A stretch of DNA of 64,000 nucleotides, from NCBI GenBank assembly GCA_014860355.1, contig JACZJV010000012.1, positions 62,001-126,000 of the forward strand, read 5' to 3'. The position numbers were made by a program, and so were the translations under genes. This DNA is from Burkholderiales bacterium. GTDB lineage: Bacteria; Pseudomonadota; Gammaproteobacteria; Burkholderiales; SG8-39. Each line of letters begins with the position of its first letter. The first letter of the stretch is position 1. Under the pieces are notes generated by a model that was not told where the DNA came from, searched no databases, and saw nothing but the letters and a program-made list of their open reading frames with translations. Below, one piece after another: positions 29,818-38,746 of this stretch.

Positions 29818-30651
29818 ATGCCCCCCTCCCTGCCCCCGATAGTCCTCAGTTTTGCAGCCACCGATCCAACCGGCGGCGCCGGCATCCAGGCGGATTTGCT
29901 CACGCTGTCGAGCATGGGCTGCCACGCCATTACCGTTGTCACCGCGATTACGGTGCAAGACACCGCCGGGATCGAGGACGTGCTGCCGATCGAAGCCGAC
30001 TGGGTCAGTGACCAGGCGCGTGTGCTGCTGGAAGACATGCCGGTGGCAGCGTTCAAAATCGGCCTGGTGGGCAGCGTGGAGAATTGCGCTGCCATCGCCG
30101 AGGTGGTATCGGACTATCCCGACGTACCGCTGATATTCGACCCAGTGCTGGCTTCAGGCCGGGGTGACGAGATCGCGACCGAGGAGATGATCGAAGCCAT
30201 GCGTGAAATGTTGATCCCGCAGACCACCATCATCACCCCCAATAGCCTGGAGGCGCGGCGCCTGGCCGATGATGGAGGCGAAGAGGAGAAGTCGCTGGAA
30301 GACTGCGCCAAGCGCCTGCTGGAGATGGGCTGCGAGTACGTGCTGATCACCGGCACGCACGAGAATACGCCGCAGGTGGTCAATACGCTCTATGGCCAGC
30401 AGGGCGTGATTCGCAGCGACAGTTGGCAGCGCCTGCCCGACAGCTACCATGGTTCTGGCTGCACTCTGGCCTCGGCCATTGCCGCCACCCTCGCCAACGG
30501 GCTGGACATTCCGGAAGCCGTGCGCGAGGCACAGGAATATACCTGGCAGACGCTGAATGCCGGTTTTCGCCCGGGTATGGGACAGCATATTCCCGACCGC
30601 TTCTTCTGGGCGCGCGACGCCGAGGACGGCGAAGACAATCCGGAGAACTGA
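29818..30651 (+). CDS. thiD: Hydroxymethylpyrimidine/phosphomethylpyrimidine kinase
   Basis: Phosphorylates HMP and HMP-P to HMP pyrophosphate for thiamine synthesis. 277 residues. Ribokinase-fold motifs: SFAATDPTGGAGIQADLLT near residues 10-28, DPVLASGRGDEI near 107, and the anion-hole region YHGSGCTLASAIAATLANG near 208. The ATG at 29818 is chosen over an in-frame TTG at 29791 because the family N-terminus starts directly before PPIVLSFA. It is 3 bp upstream of thiE. Confidence 0.95.
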   Translation: MPPSLPPIVLSFAATDPTGGAGIQADLLTLSSMGCHAITVVTAITVQDTAGIEDVLPIEADWVSDQARVLLEDMPVAAFKIGLVGSVENCAAIAEVVSDYPDVPLIFDPVLASGRGDEIATEEMIEAMREMLIPQTTIITPNSLEARRLADDGGEEEKSLEDCAKRLLEMGCEYVLITGTHENTPQVVNTLYGQQGVIRSDSWQRLPDSYHGSGCTLASAIAATLANGLDIPEAVREAQEYTWQTLNAGFRPGMGQHIPDRFFWARDAEDGEDNPEN

Positions 30652-30654
30652 GGC

Positions 30655-31293
30655 ATGAGACACAGGCTTGCCGGACTTTACGCAGTCACGCCGGATGAAC
30701 CGGGTACCGATATTCTCGTCCGGAAAGTCGGCTTGGCGCTGCGCGGCGGCGCCTCGGTGGTGCAATACCGAAACAAGGCCGCAGCCCCGGAGTTGCAGCT
30801 CGAACAGGGTCGCGCGCTTGCGGCGTTGTGCCGCGCGGCCAGCGCAGCCTTCATTGTCAACGACGACGTCGCGCTCGCGCTGGAACTGGGCGCCGATGGC
30901 GCGCATCTGGGCGCAGACGACGGCGATCTCGTGGAGGCGCGGCGACGCCTGGGACCGGACAAGCTGCTGGGCGCTTCCTGCTACGGCCGCATCGAGCTGG
31001 CCCGGGCTGCGGCAGACTCGGGTGCCGATTATCTGGCTTTCGGCAGCGTATTCAGTTCCGTCACCAAACCCGGCGCGGTGCGCGCGCCGCTGTCGATTTT
31101 TGCCGAGGCGCGCCGGAGCATCGCGCTGCCGCTGGTGGCGATCGGCGGGATTTCCCTGCAAAATGCGCCTCAGGTGTTCGCAGCCGGGGCGGACGCAGTG
31201 GCCGTGATCAGCGCGCTGTTCGACGCTGAGGACATCGCCGGGCGCGCAGCCGGCTTTACCCGACTTTATCAACAACTACGGATGCAGCAATGA
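30655..31293 (+). CDS. thiE: Thiamine phosphate synthase
   Basis: Joins HMP pyrophosphate and thiazole phosphate to thiamine phosphate. 212 residues of a TIM barrel. Landmarks: GLYAVTPDE at the start, QYRNKAA near residue 38, [21 protein letters not shown] near 65-85, and [14 protein letters not shown] near 180. The ATG follows thiD by 3 bp and the end overlaps hemL by 4 bp. No TPP riboswitch is seen before thiD. Confidence 0.95.
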   Translation: MRHRLAGLYAVTPDEPGTDILVRKVGLALRGGASVVQYRNKAAAPELQLEQGRALAALCRAASAAFIVNDDVALALELGADGAHLGADDGDLVEARRRLGPDKLLGASCYGRIELARAAADSGADYLAFGSVFSSVTKPGAVRAPLSIFAEARRSIALPLVAIGGISLQNAPQVFAAGADAVAVISALFDAEDIAGRAAGFTRLYQQLRMQQ

Positions 31294-32570
31294 GCAACGA
31301 ATCCCTGTTTGCCAAGGCTCAGCAGTTCATTCCCGCCGGCGTCAACTCTCCGGTGCGGGCGTTTCGCGCCGTGGGCGGCGCGCCGCGGTTCATCGCGCGC
31401 GGCGAAGGCGCCAGCATGTGGGACACCGACGGCCGGCGTTATGTCGATTACATCGGTTCCTGGGGGGCGATGGTGGCAGGCCACGCCCACCCCGAAGTGG
31501 TGGCTGCGGTGTGTGCAGCGGCAAAGAACGGACTGTCATTCGGCGCGCCGACCGAAGCCGAAATCGAAATGGCCGAACTGTTGTGCAAATTGCTGCCGGG
31601 CATGGACATGGTGCGCCTGGTGAGTTCAGGTACCGAGGCGACGATGACCGCACTGCGCCTGGCGCGCGGTTTTACCGGCCGCAGCCGCGTGATCAAGTTC
31701 GAGGGCTGTTATCACGGTCATGCCGACAGCCTGCTGGTGAAGGCCGGATCGGGTGCGCTCACTTTCGGCCAGCCGAGTTCTTCCGGCGTGCCGCCTGAAA
31801 TTGCCGCTCATACGCTGGTGCTGGACTATAACGATGCCGGGCAGCTGGAGCGCTGCTTCGCCGAAAGCGGAAAGGACATCGCCGCGGTGATCGTGGAGCC
31901 GGTCGCGGGCAACATGAACCTGATCGCACCCAAGCCCGAATTCCTGCGCGCGATGCGCAAGCTATGCACCGAACACGGCGCGGTGCTGATCCTGGACGAA
32001 GTGATGACCGGCTTTCGCGTGGGTCTGACCTGCGCCCAGGGTCGATATGGCATACAGCCCGATCTCACCACCCTGGGCAAGGTCATCGGCGGGGGCATGC
32101 CGGTGGGCGCTTTCGGCGGGCGGCGCGAAATCATGCAGAAGATCGCCCCGCTCGGGCCGGTCTATCAGGCGGGCACGCTTTCGGGCAATCCGGTGGCGGT
32201 CGCGGCGGGCCTGGCGACGCTAAAGCTGGTGCAAGCCCCCGGCTTCTACGAAATACTCGGCACCAGAACGCAGGCGCTGACCGAGGGTTTGGCCGCGGCG
32301 GCGAAAAAGCACGGTGTGGTGTTCTCGGCGCAGGCGATCGGCGGGATGTTCGGCATCTATTTCCGCGACAGCGTGCCGCAAAGCTTCGCCGAAGTCATGC
32401 AATGCGACAAGGAAGCGTTCAATCGATTCTTTCACGCCATGCTCGAGCGCGGCGTGCACTTCGCGCCTTCTGCGTTTGAAGCGGGATTCGTGTCGGCGGC
32501 ACACGAGGACAAGGATATCGCCGCGACCGTCAGCGCGGCTGAAGCTGTGTTTGCGACCATGGGCAAGTAG
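31290..32570 (+). CDS. hemL: Glutamate-1-semialdehyde 2,1-aminomutase
   Basis: PLP enzyme that makes 5-aminolevulinate from glutamate-1-semialdehyde in the C5 route to haem. 426 residues. PLP lysine in [17 protein letters not shown] near residue 265; [16 protein letters not shown] near 110; [20 protein letters not shown] near 143. It overlaps thiE by 4 bp (ATGA). The thiD-thiE-hemL order is common in betaproteobacteria and links two cofactor routes in one transcript. Confidence 0.97.
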   Translation: MSNESLFAKAQQFIPAGVNSPVRAFRAVGGAPRFIARGEGASMWDTDGRRYVDYIGSWGAMVAGHAHPEVVAAVCAAAKNGLSFGAPTEAEIEMAELLCKLLPGMDMVRLVSSGTEATMTALRLARGFTGRSRVIKFEGCYHGHADSLLVKAGSGALTFGQPSSSGVPPEIAAHTLVLDYNDAGQLERCFAESGKDIAAVIVEPVAGNMNLIAPKPEFLRAMRKLCTEHGAVLILDEVMTGFRVGLTCAQGRYGIQPDLTTLGKVIGGGMPVGAFGGRREIMQKIAPLGPVYQAGTLSGNPVAVAAGLATLKLVQAPGFYEILGTRTQALTEGLAAAAKKHGVVFSAQAIGGMFGIYFRDSVPQSFAEVMQCDKEAFNRFFHAMLERGVHFAPSAFEAGFVSAAHEDKDIAATVSAAEAVFATMGK

Positions 32571-32594
32571 GACTCAAGCGCGAAACGCAACTCC

Positions 32595-32642
32595 CCGGCC
32601 GGCTCCCCTGGGCCGGTTAGTAGCAAGGCGGCTCTTGCCGCC
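32595..32642. terminator. Two hairpins between convergent hemL and mscL
   Basis: CCGGCC (32595-32600) pairs with GGCCGG (32611-32616), and GGCGGC-TCTT-GCCGCC forms a second perfect stem at 32627-32642. Both lie in the 77-bp gap between convergent genes. No T-run follows on the plus strand. Confidence 0.4.
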
Positions 32643-32647
32643 GAGGC

Positions 32648-33082
32648 TCAACGAGCTTTCAGGTTGTCGCGGATTTCGCGCAGCAGCTGTACTTCTTCCG
32701 GCGGTTCCGCGGGAGCGGTAGCAGCGGCTGCCTCATCCGTGCGCTTGAGCCTGTTGATCCAGCGCACCAGCATGAATATGATGAAGGCAAGAATGGCGAA
32801 ATTGATCGCGATGGTAAGAAAGTTGCCGTAAGCGAACACCGGCACGCCTGCTTTCTTAACTGCGTCAAGCGTCGTCGCAGTACCCGGCGGAATCGCCTTG
32901 AGCGCGAAGAAGTAGTTGGAAAAATCCAGCCCGCCGAGCGCCCGCCCGACCACCGGCATGATCAGGTCGTTCACCACGGAATCGACGATTTTTCCGAACG
33001 CGGCGCCGATAATCACGCCCACGGCCAGGTCCATTACATTGCCCTTGAGTGCAAATTCCTTGAATTCCTTAAGCATGGTCAT
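32648..33082 (-). CDS. mscL: Large-conductance mechanosensitive channel MscL
   Basis: 144-residue homopentameric channel of the inner membrane that opens under extreme tension to release solutes. [27 protein letters not shown]-type TM1 spans residues 5-30, TM2 is [20 protein letters not shown] near 90, and the C-terminal amphipathic helix is [17 protein letters not shown] second ATG two codons in (MLKEFKEF) is an alternative start. Confidence 0.97.
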   Translation of the reverse strand: MTMLKEFKEFALKGNVMDLAVGVIIGAAFGKIVDSVVNDLIMPVVGRALGGLDFSNYFFALKAIPPGTATTLDAVKKAGVPVFAYGNFLTIAINFAILAFIIFMLVRWINRLKRTDEAAAATAPAEPPEEVQLLREIRDNLKAR

Positions 33083-33144
33083 GTTTCCCTTTCAGTGAAG
33101 AGTCTGCAAATCGTGCACCGAGTGCCGCGCGTGTTGATGCCAGG

Positions 33145-34560
33145 CTAGACCAGAAACAGCGTGGCCAAGCCCAGAAATATGAAGAATCCGCCGCTGTCCG
33201 TCACTGCGGTGATCATTACGCTCGATCCCAGCGCCGGGTCGCGGCCCAGCTTTTCCAGGGCAAGCGGGATGAATACCCCCATCACCGCAGCCAGCACCAT
33301 ATTGAGCATCATCGCAGCCGTCATCACCAGCCCCAGCGACAGGTTGCCATAAATCCAGAATGCGACGATGCCGAGTATACCGCCCCAGATCAGTCCGTTC
33401 AGCAAGGCGACGCCGATCTCCTTGGTAAATAGCTTGCGCGCGCTCTGCATCTGGCCCAGTGCGATCGAGCGCACGATCATTGTTATAGTCTGATTTCCGG
33501 AGTTGCCGCCGATGCCGGCTACGATGGGCATGAGCGCGGCCAGCGCCACCAATTTCTCGATCGAACCCTCGAACAAGCCTATCACCCGCGAGGCGATGAT
33601 GGCGGTAATCAGATTGATCGCCAGCCAGGCCCAGCGGTTTTTCACGCTGTCCCAGACCGAGGAGAAGATGTCTTCCTCCTCGCGCAGACCAGCTTGCGCC
33701 AGTTGCTCGGCCTCGGTCTTTTCGCGGATGTAGTCCACCACCACGTTTACCGTGACCCGCCCGATCAAACGCCCAACCCGGTCCACGACCGCCGCCGAAA
33801 CCAGATCGTAGCGTTCGAATTTTTGCGCCGCGTCCTGGGCCTCGTCGTCCGGGTGCAGTTTCATCACCTCGGTCGACATGGCGGCGCTCACCGTGACGTC
33901 AAGGTCGGTTACGATCAGCTTGTTGATGGGCAGTGCGCCGATCAGGCGGCGCTTGCGATCTACCACGAACACCTGGTCGGTGTGATCCGGCAGCTCGTCC
34001 AGGCGGCGCAGGTAGCGCGTGACCACCTCGAGCGTTACGTCCCCGCGTACGCTGACCATGTCGAAATCCATCAACGCGCCGACCGTGTCCTCCGCGTAGG
34101 ACATCGCCGCCCGCAGCTGCTCGCGCTCCTCCGCCGAGAGCGACTGGAACACGTCTTCGAGCACATCCTCGGGCAGGTCCGGGGCGAGGTCGGCGATTTC
34201 ATCGGTATCGAGCTGCTCCGTCGCTGCGACCAGCTCTTCACTGTCCATGCTTTCGATCAGCGTTTCGCGTACCGCGTCGGAGACTTCGAGCAGGATCTCG
34301 CCGTCGCGCTCGGCCTTGACCAGGTCCCAGATGATCAGGCGTTCGTCGAGCGGCAGCGCTTCGAGCACAGAAGCGACGTCGGCGGAATGCAGGGCGTCGA
34401 GTCTGGAGCGAAGCTGCGCGTAATGCGATTCGGGAATGCCGGCGACGGGAGCCAGACCGGCGTTTTCCTGCGCATCTTCGCCTAGTCGCAGCAGATCGCG
34501 CAGCTCGCGTAGGACGGCCTGCGGATCCTCGCGCTCGCTTTTATGGCTGGTATCGATCAA
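33145..34560 (-). CDS. mgtE: Magnesium transporter MgtE
   Basis: Mg2+-gated Mg2+ channel of the inner membrane, 471 residues from the chosen start. The N domain (ADVASVLEALPLDERLIIWDL) senses Mg2+, two CBS domains follow (MDFDMVSVRGDVTLEVVTRY; VMKLHPDDEAQDAAQKFERY), and the C-terminal half has five membrane segments with the signature PIVAGIGGNSGNQTITMIVR. A TTG at 34560 has GAGG five bases upstream and is preferred; a GTG at 34596 without a ribosome site would add 12 residues. Confidence 0.95.
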   Translation of the reverse strand: MIDTSHKSEREDPQAVLRELRDLLRLGEDAQENAGLAPVAGIPESHYAQLRSRLDALHSADVASVLEALPLDERLIIWDLVKAERDGEILLEVSDAVRETLIESMDSEELVAATEQLDTDEIADLAPDLPEDVLEDVFQSLSAEEREQLRAAMSYAEDTVGALMDFDMVSVRGDVTLEVVTRYLRRLDELPDHTDQVFVVDRKRRLIGALPINKLIVTDLDVTVSAAMSTEVMKLHPDDEAQDAAQKFERYDLVSAAVVDRVGRLIGRVTVNVVVDYIREKTEAEQLAQAGLREEEDIFSSVWDSVKNRWAWLAINLITAIIASRVIGLFEGSIEKLVALAALMPIVAGIGGNSGNQTITMIVRSIALGQMQSARKLFTKEIGVALLNGLIWGGILGIVAFWIYGNLSLGLVMTAAMMLNMVLAAVMGVFIPLALEKLGRDPALGSSVMITAVTDSGGFFIFLGLATLFLV

Positions 34561-34657
34561 GTTCGCCTCGGCCCGGGTGGGAATGCGGCTGCGCACCCGC
34601 AGCCGATTCTAGCAGTCGGGTTATGATTGCAGAACCCGTTTCTGGATATTTTCACGC

Positions 34658-35962
34658 ATGGCCGAAACACGCGCGCGCAGCAGACCCGAACGGGACGTAC
34701 GCCCGCTCGAAATCTGGGCCTGGGCGATGTACGACTTTGCCAACTCGGGTTACACCACGGTGGTGCTCACCGCGATCTTCAACGCCTACTTCGTCGCGGT
34801 GGTGGCTGCCAACGCGCCTTGGGCGACTTTTGTCTGGACCGCCGCCCTGTCGCTGTCCTACGCTTTGGTTATCGTTACCGCGCCAATAATAGGCGCCTAT
34901 GCCGATCTGCGCGCCAACAAGAAGCGCTTGCTGTTTTTTACCACCGTCGGCTGCGTGCTCGGCACCGCGGCCCTGGCGGGGGCTGGCCCGGGCGATCTTG
35001 CGATCGCCATGCTCGGTGTGGTCATATCGAATTTCTTCTTTTGCACCGGCAGCGACCTTATTGCGGCTTTCCTGCCGGAGCTGGCGCGCGGCAGGAATCT
35101 GGGCAAGGTTTCGGGTTGGGGCTGGAGCTTGGGCTATATCGGCGGGCTGTTCACCCTGGGCACGTGCCTGGCCTACGTGTCCTGGGCGCAGGCGGCAGGC
35201 CAGTCGGCGGCGCAGTTCGTGCCCGGCACCCTGTTGATTACCGCAGTGCTGTTCGCGCTGGCCAGCCTGCCCACCTTCGCCATATTGCGCGAGCGCGCCT
35301 TGCCGCAAGCGCCGCTCCCAGGCAGGTCTGTGGCGCGAGCGGCGTTCGCGCGGCTGGCCGAAACCTTGCGCCACGCGGCCCTATACCGGGATCTGCGCCG
35401 CTTTTTGCTGTGCATCGTTTTTTATCAAGCCGGAGTGCAGACGGTAATCACCCTTGCGGCGATCTACGCCGAACAGGCGATGGGCTTCAATACCCGCGAT
35501 ACGCTTATTCTGGTTCTGGTGGTCAACGTTACCGCGGCGCTGGGGGCGTTCTTCTTCGGCAATGTGCAGGATCGGTTCGGCCACGTTCCTACCATTGCTT
35601 TCACGCTCGCAGCTTGGATCGCGACGGTGTTGATCGCCTGGGCGGCCGATACGAGGCCGCTGTTCTGGATCGCGGCCAACCTCGCCGGGCTATGTCTGGG
35701 CGCGTCCCAGTCCGCCGGGCGCGCGCTGGTGGGTTACTTAAGCCCCAAGACTCGCCGAGCCGAATTTTTCGGCCTGTGGGGATTGGCGACGAACCTGTCC
35801 TCCATCCTCGGTCCGATCACCTATGGCGCGGTGAGCTGGATATCTCAGGGCAACCACCGTCTCGCCATGCTTATCACCGGCGTCTTCTTTGTGCTCGGGC
35901 TGATGATTCTGCATGGCGTCGACGAGCGCCGCGGGCGCCGCGCAGCGCTAAGAGGAAGCTGA
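34658..35962 (+). CDS. MFS transporter, UMF1 family
   Basis: 434-residue major facilitator protein of the UMF1 (Atg22-like) family. Twelve hydrophobic segments can be traced. The hallmark LEIWAWAMYDFANSGYTTVV is at residues 16-35, and TPLFWIAANLAGLCLGASQS-like and KTRRAEFFGLWGLATNLSSI-like stretches near 330-385 match the family. Substrate unknown. It is divergent from mgtE with a 97-bp gap and converges with the GH15 gene. Confidence 0.85.
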   Translation: MAETRARSRPERDVRPLEIWAWAMYDFANSGYTTVVLTAIFNAYFVAVVAANAPWATFVWTAALSLSYALVIVTAPIIGAYADLRANKKRLLFFTTVGCVLGTAALAGAGPGDLAIAMLGVVISNFFFCTGSDLIAAFLPELARGRNLGKVSGWGWSLGYIGGLFTLGTCLAYVSWAQAAGQSAAQFVPGTLLITAVLFALASLPTFAILRERALPQAPLPGRSVARAAFARLAETLRHAALYRDLRRFLLCIVFYQAGVQTVITLAAIYAEQAMGFNTRDTLILVLVVNVTAALGAFFFGNVQDRFGHVPTIAFTLAAWIATVLIAWAADTRPLFWIAANLAGLCLGASQSAGRALVGYLSPKTRRAEFFGLWGLATNLSSILGPITYGAVSWISQGNHRLAMLITGVFFVLGLMILHGVDERRGRRAALRGS

Positions 35963-36015
35963 GCAAGAGACCCGGCGCGCGTCTGCAACTTGATTCGCGT
36001 CGAACCGTAAACGCA

Positions 36016-37815
36016 CTAGGGCCACTGCCGCGCCGCGCTTTCGGGCGATACGCCCGGCACCGAAAGATTGCGCGCGGTATTGATCAGCGCGACATGGGTC
36101 ATCGCCTGGGGGAAATTGCCTACCAGGCGTCGTTGCTCGGTGTCATAGCCCTCGGCGATCAGGCCGACGTCATTGCGCAGGGACAGCAGATGTTCGAACA
36201 GCGTTCTTGCTTCCGCGTGCTGGCCGGTCATTGCCAGGTTGTCCGCGAGCCAGAACGAGCAGGGCAGAAACGCACCCTCGCCGGGCGGTAGCCCGTCGAT
36301 CGTCTCGGCGGTCGTATAGCGCCGTATCAGTCCGTCTACCGAAAGCTCCGAGCGGATGGCATCGACAGTTCCGCGCATGCGCGGGTCGCCCGCCGGCAGA
36401 AACCCGACCAGCGGAATCATCAGCAAGCTCGCGTCCAGATTTTTCGAGCCGTAGTACTGGACGAACGAGTTGCGTTGTGCGTCGTAGCCCTCGCTGCACA
36501 CCTGTGCGTGCACGGTTGCACGCAGCGCGCGCCAGCGCCCGATATCGCCGTCCATCCCGAAGCGCTCGATCGCCTTGACTGCGCGGTCAAACGCGACCCA
36601 GGCCATGACCTTGGAATGGGTGAAGTGGCGTCGCGGTCCGCGCACCTCCCAGATGCCTTCGTCCGGCCGTTCCCAATTCGACTCGAGAAAGTCCAGCAGG
36701 ACTTTGTGCACTTCCCAGTCGCGCGCCCGCGTCTCCACGCCCGCGGTGTGTGTGAGGTGAAACGTATCCAGCACCTCGCCATATACATCGAGCTGGTACT
36801 GGTCGGCGGCAGCGTTGCCGATGCGCACGGGCGTCGAGCCTTCGTAACCGGGAAGCCATGAAATTTCGCTCTCGGGCAGCCGCCGCTCCCCGGATATCCC
36901 GTAGAGGATCTGCAGGTCCTGCGGCCGCCCTGCGACGGCGCGCAACAGCCACCGGCGCCAGGCTATCGCCTCGTCGCGATAGCCCGCGTACAGCAGCGCG
37001 TAGAGCGTGAACGTGGCGTCGCGCAGCCAGCAGTAGCGGTAGTCCCAGTTGCGTACTCCGCCGAGTTGCTCGGGCAGGGAGGTGGTGGGCGCTGCGACGA
37101 TGCCGCCGGTGGGTTGGTAGGTAAGCGCCTTGAGCGTGATGAGGGAGCGCAGGACCGGCTCGCGCCAGGGCCCGGTGTAAGTGCAGCGAGCTGACCAGCC
37201 GCGCCACCATTTATGCGTTGCCTCGAGCGCCGTCTCGGCAACGATGGTTGCGCGTGCGCGCAGGTGCGAGGCGCGATGGCTCAGCACGAACGGAACGCGC
37301 TCGCCCTGTCGCACGACAAATTCCGCGCGCGTCGTCAGGTCTTCGCCATGGATGCGCGCAAGCGTGCGCAGCTCCAGCGTGTCCGGGCCGGCGGTTGCGA
37401 TGAGCTTGCGCTCCGATCGATGCACCCAAGGAACCACGAACCCGTAATCAAACCGGATGATCAGCTCCATGCGCATCGCAACCTCTCCGCTGAGACATTC
37501 GACGATGCGCAGCAATCGGCCGTACTGGTCCTTGCCTATGGGCATGCAGTCGGTTATGCGCGCCGTGCCCGTATGTGTTTCGAACTCGGTTTCCAGGATC
37601 AGCGTCGCCTCGCGATAGCGGCGCCGGGTGTGCAGCACCGGTTCGGAGGGCGCCAGCAGCCAACGCCCGTGCCGCGGTTCACCCAATAGCGCGGCAAAGC
37701 ACGCCGGCGAATCGAAGCGTGGCAGGCACAGCCAGTCGATCGAGCCGTCATTTCCCACCAGGGCTGCGGTACGGGTACCTCCGATCAGTGCGTAGGCTTC
37801 GATCGGTAGCGGCAT
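36016..37815 (-). CDS. Glycoside hydrolase family 15 protein (glucoamylase/trehalase type)
   Basis: 599-residue (alpha/alpha)6-barrel hydrolase; family members cleave alpha-glucosidic bonds of starch, glycogen or trehalose. N-terminal beta domain starts MPLPIEAYALIGGTRTAALV with DGSIDWLCLPRFDSPACFA. Barrel motifs: GGVRNWDYRYCWLRDATFTL near residue 258; EISWLPGYEGSTPVRIGN near 318; the general-acid region DEGIWEVRGPRRHFTHSK near 382; AEGYDTEQRRLVGNFPQAMT near 565. The start is the ATG at 37815; the open frame reaches 38133 but the extra part lies inside mtgA. No signal peptide, so cytoplasmic. It follows mtgA by 20 bp. Confidence 0.88.
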   Translation of the reverse strand: MPLPIEAYALIGGTRTAALVGNDGSIDWLCLPRFDSPACFAALLGEPRHGRWLLAPSEPVLHTRRRYREATLILETEFETHTGTARITDCMPIGKDQYGRLLRIVECLSGEVAMRMELIIRFDYGFVVPWVHRSERKLIATAGPDTLELRTLARIHGEDLTTRAEFVVRQGERVPFVLSHRASHLRARATIVAETALEATHKWWRGWSARCTYTGPWREPVLRSLITLKALTYQPTGGIVAAPTTSLPEQLGGVRNWDYRYCWLRDATFTLYALLYAGYRDEAIAWRRWLLRAVAGRPQDLQILYGISGERRLPESEISWLPGYEGSTPVRIGNAAADQYQLDVYGEVLDTFHLTHTAGVETRARDWEVHKVLLDFLESNWERPDEGIWEVRGPRRHFTHSKVMAWVAFDRAVKAIERFGMDGDIGRWRALRATVHAQVCSEGYDAQRNSFVQYYGSKNLDASLLMIPLVGFLPAGDPRMRGTVDAIRSELSVDGLIRRYTTAETIDGLPPGEGAFLPCSFWLADNLAMTGQHAEARTLFEHLLSLRNDVGLIAEGYDTEQRRLVGNFPQAMTHVALINTARNLSVPGVSPESAARQWP

Positions 37816-37835
37816 GAGGGGCGCTCCAGGTTGCG

Positions 37836-38558
37836 TTACGGCAGCTGGGCCGAGGGCATGCGCGCGCGTATGGTTTCGCTGTAGCGCTGCAGGAATTCGG
37901 AGTTGCGGTTGCGTTCGTAATAGAGCGGCCGCGGCAGCATCGCCGCCAGGCGTGCCGCCTGTCCGGCGTTCAAGCCGGCCGCGCCGACGCCGTAGTAGTG
38001 CCGCGCCGCGGCTTCGGCGCCGAATACGCCCCCACCCCATTCGGCGACGTTGAGATAAATTTCCAGGATGCGACTTTTCTCCATGAGCATTTCCAGCATG
38101 GAGGTGATGACGGCTTCCTGCGCCTTGCGCCATAAGTTCTTCTCGCCGGACAGAAACAGGTTCTTCGCCAGTTGCTGGCTGATGGTCGAGCCGCCCGCGA
38201 CGACCCGTCCCCGCCTCTGGTTTTTCTCCATCGCTTTTTGTATGCCTTCCCAGTCAAAGCCGTCGTGTTCGGAGAACTTGGCGTCTTCGGCCACGATTAC
38301 CGCGCGCTTCAATTCGTCGGAGATGCGAGCATAGCTTACCCAGCGCTGATTCAGTTTCGCATTGGGGTTTTTCTCGCGCAGGTGCTCCAGCCGCGCGCGC
38401 ATGAAGCTGGTGCTCTCCGGATTGTGGTCAGTCCAGTACCAGATATGCGCCGCGAACCAGCCCTGGTAGAGGAGCAGGACTATGAACAATGCGCCCAGCG
38501 CGTAGCAGAAGGCCTTCCACAGCGACGCCAAGGACCGCCCGATCGACTTAGAGCTCAT
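37836..38558 (-). CDS. mtgA: Monofunctional biosynthetic peptidoglycan transglycosylase
   Basis: GT51 enzyme that polymerises lipid II into glycan strands, anchored in the inner membrane. 240 residues, one N-terminal membrane segment (ALGALFIVLLLYQGWFAAHI). Catalytic motif 1 is VAEDAKFSEHDGFDWEGI with the essential Glu near residue 93; then GGSTISQQLAKNLFLSGEKN near 123, and KSRILEIYLNVAEWGGGVFG near 160. It has no transpeptidase domain. Downstream of aroE in the same direction. Confidence 0.97.
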   Translation of the reverse strand: MSSKSIGRSLASLWKAFCYALGALFIVLLLYQGWFAAHIWYWTDHNPESTSFMRARLEHLREKNPNAKLNQRWVSYARISDELKRAVIVAEDAKFSEHDGFDWEGIQKAMEKNQRRGRVVAGGSTISQQLAKNLFLSGEKNLWRKAQEAVITSMLEMLMEKSRILEIYLNVAEWGGGVFGAEAAARHYYGVGAAGLNAGQAARLAAMLPRPLYYERNRNSEFLQRYSETIRARMPSAQLP

Positions 38559-38577
38559 TGCCCGGTGAGGGGATCAA

Positions 38578-38600
38578 GGCGGGAAAGGAAGGGTCCCGCC
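38578..38600. repeat. Inverted repeat in the aroE-mtgA spacer
   Basis: GGCGGGA (38578-38584) pairs with TCCCGCC (38594-38600) around a nine-base loop, 20 bp upstream of mtgA on its strand. Confidence 0.3.
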
Positions 38601-38668
38601 TCCTCCATCGCGCTTCATGCTTCTCCGAGTCAGGGGCGCTCCGGTATTTGTCGGACTGCCTTCCAAGA

Positions 38669-38695
38669 GGCCATTTCGGAATTGCCGAAATGGCC
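38669..38695. terminator. Perfect 11-bp hairpin between aroE and mtgA
   Basis: GGCCATTTCGG (38669-38679), five-base loop, CCGAAATGGCC (38685-38695). It lies 52 bp after the aroE stop on the minus strand. No T-run follows in that direction, so it may be a processing or attenuation structure rather than a full terminator. Confidence 0.45.
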
Positions 38696-38746
38696 CCCGA
38701 AGTAGCGGAGCATGAGGGGATGTATCGCCTCATTATGAATTGAGCC

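Noticed and set aside
34627-36291. 554-codon plus-strand frame over the MFS gene
   Set aside because: Arg/Gly-rich translation without domain features; the frame at 34658-35962 is a clear UMF1 transporter.
37816-38133. N-terminal extension of the GH15 frame
   Set aside because: The extension is mtgA read in another frame; the family N-terminus begins at the ATG at 37815.
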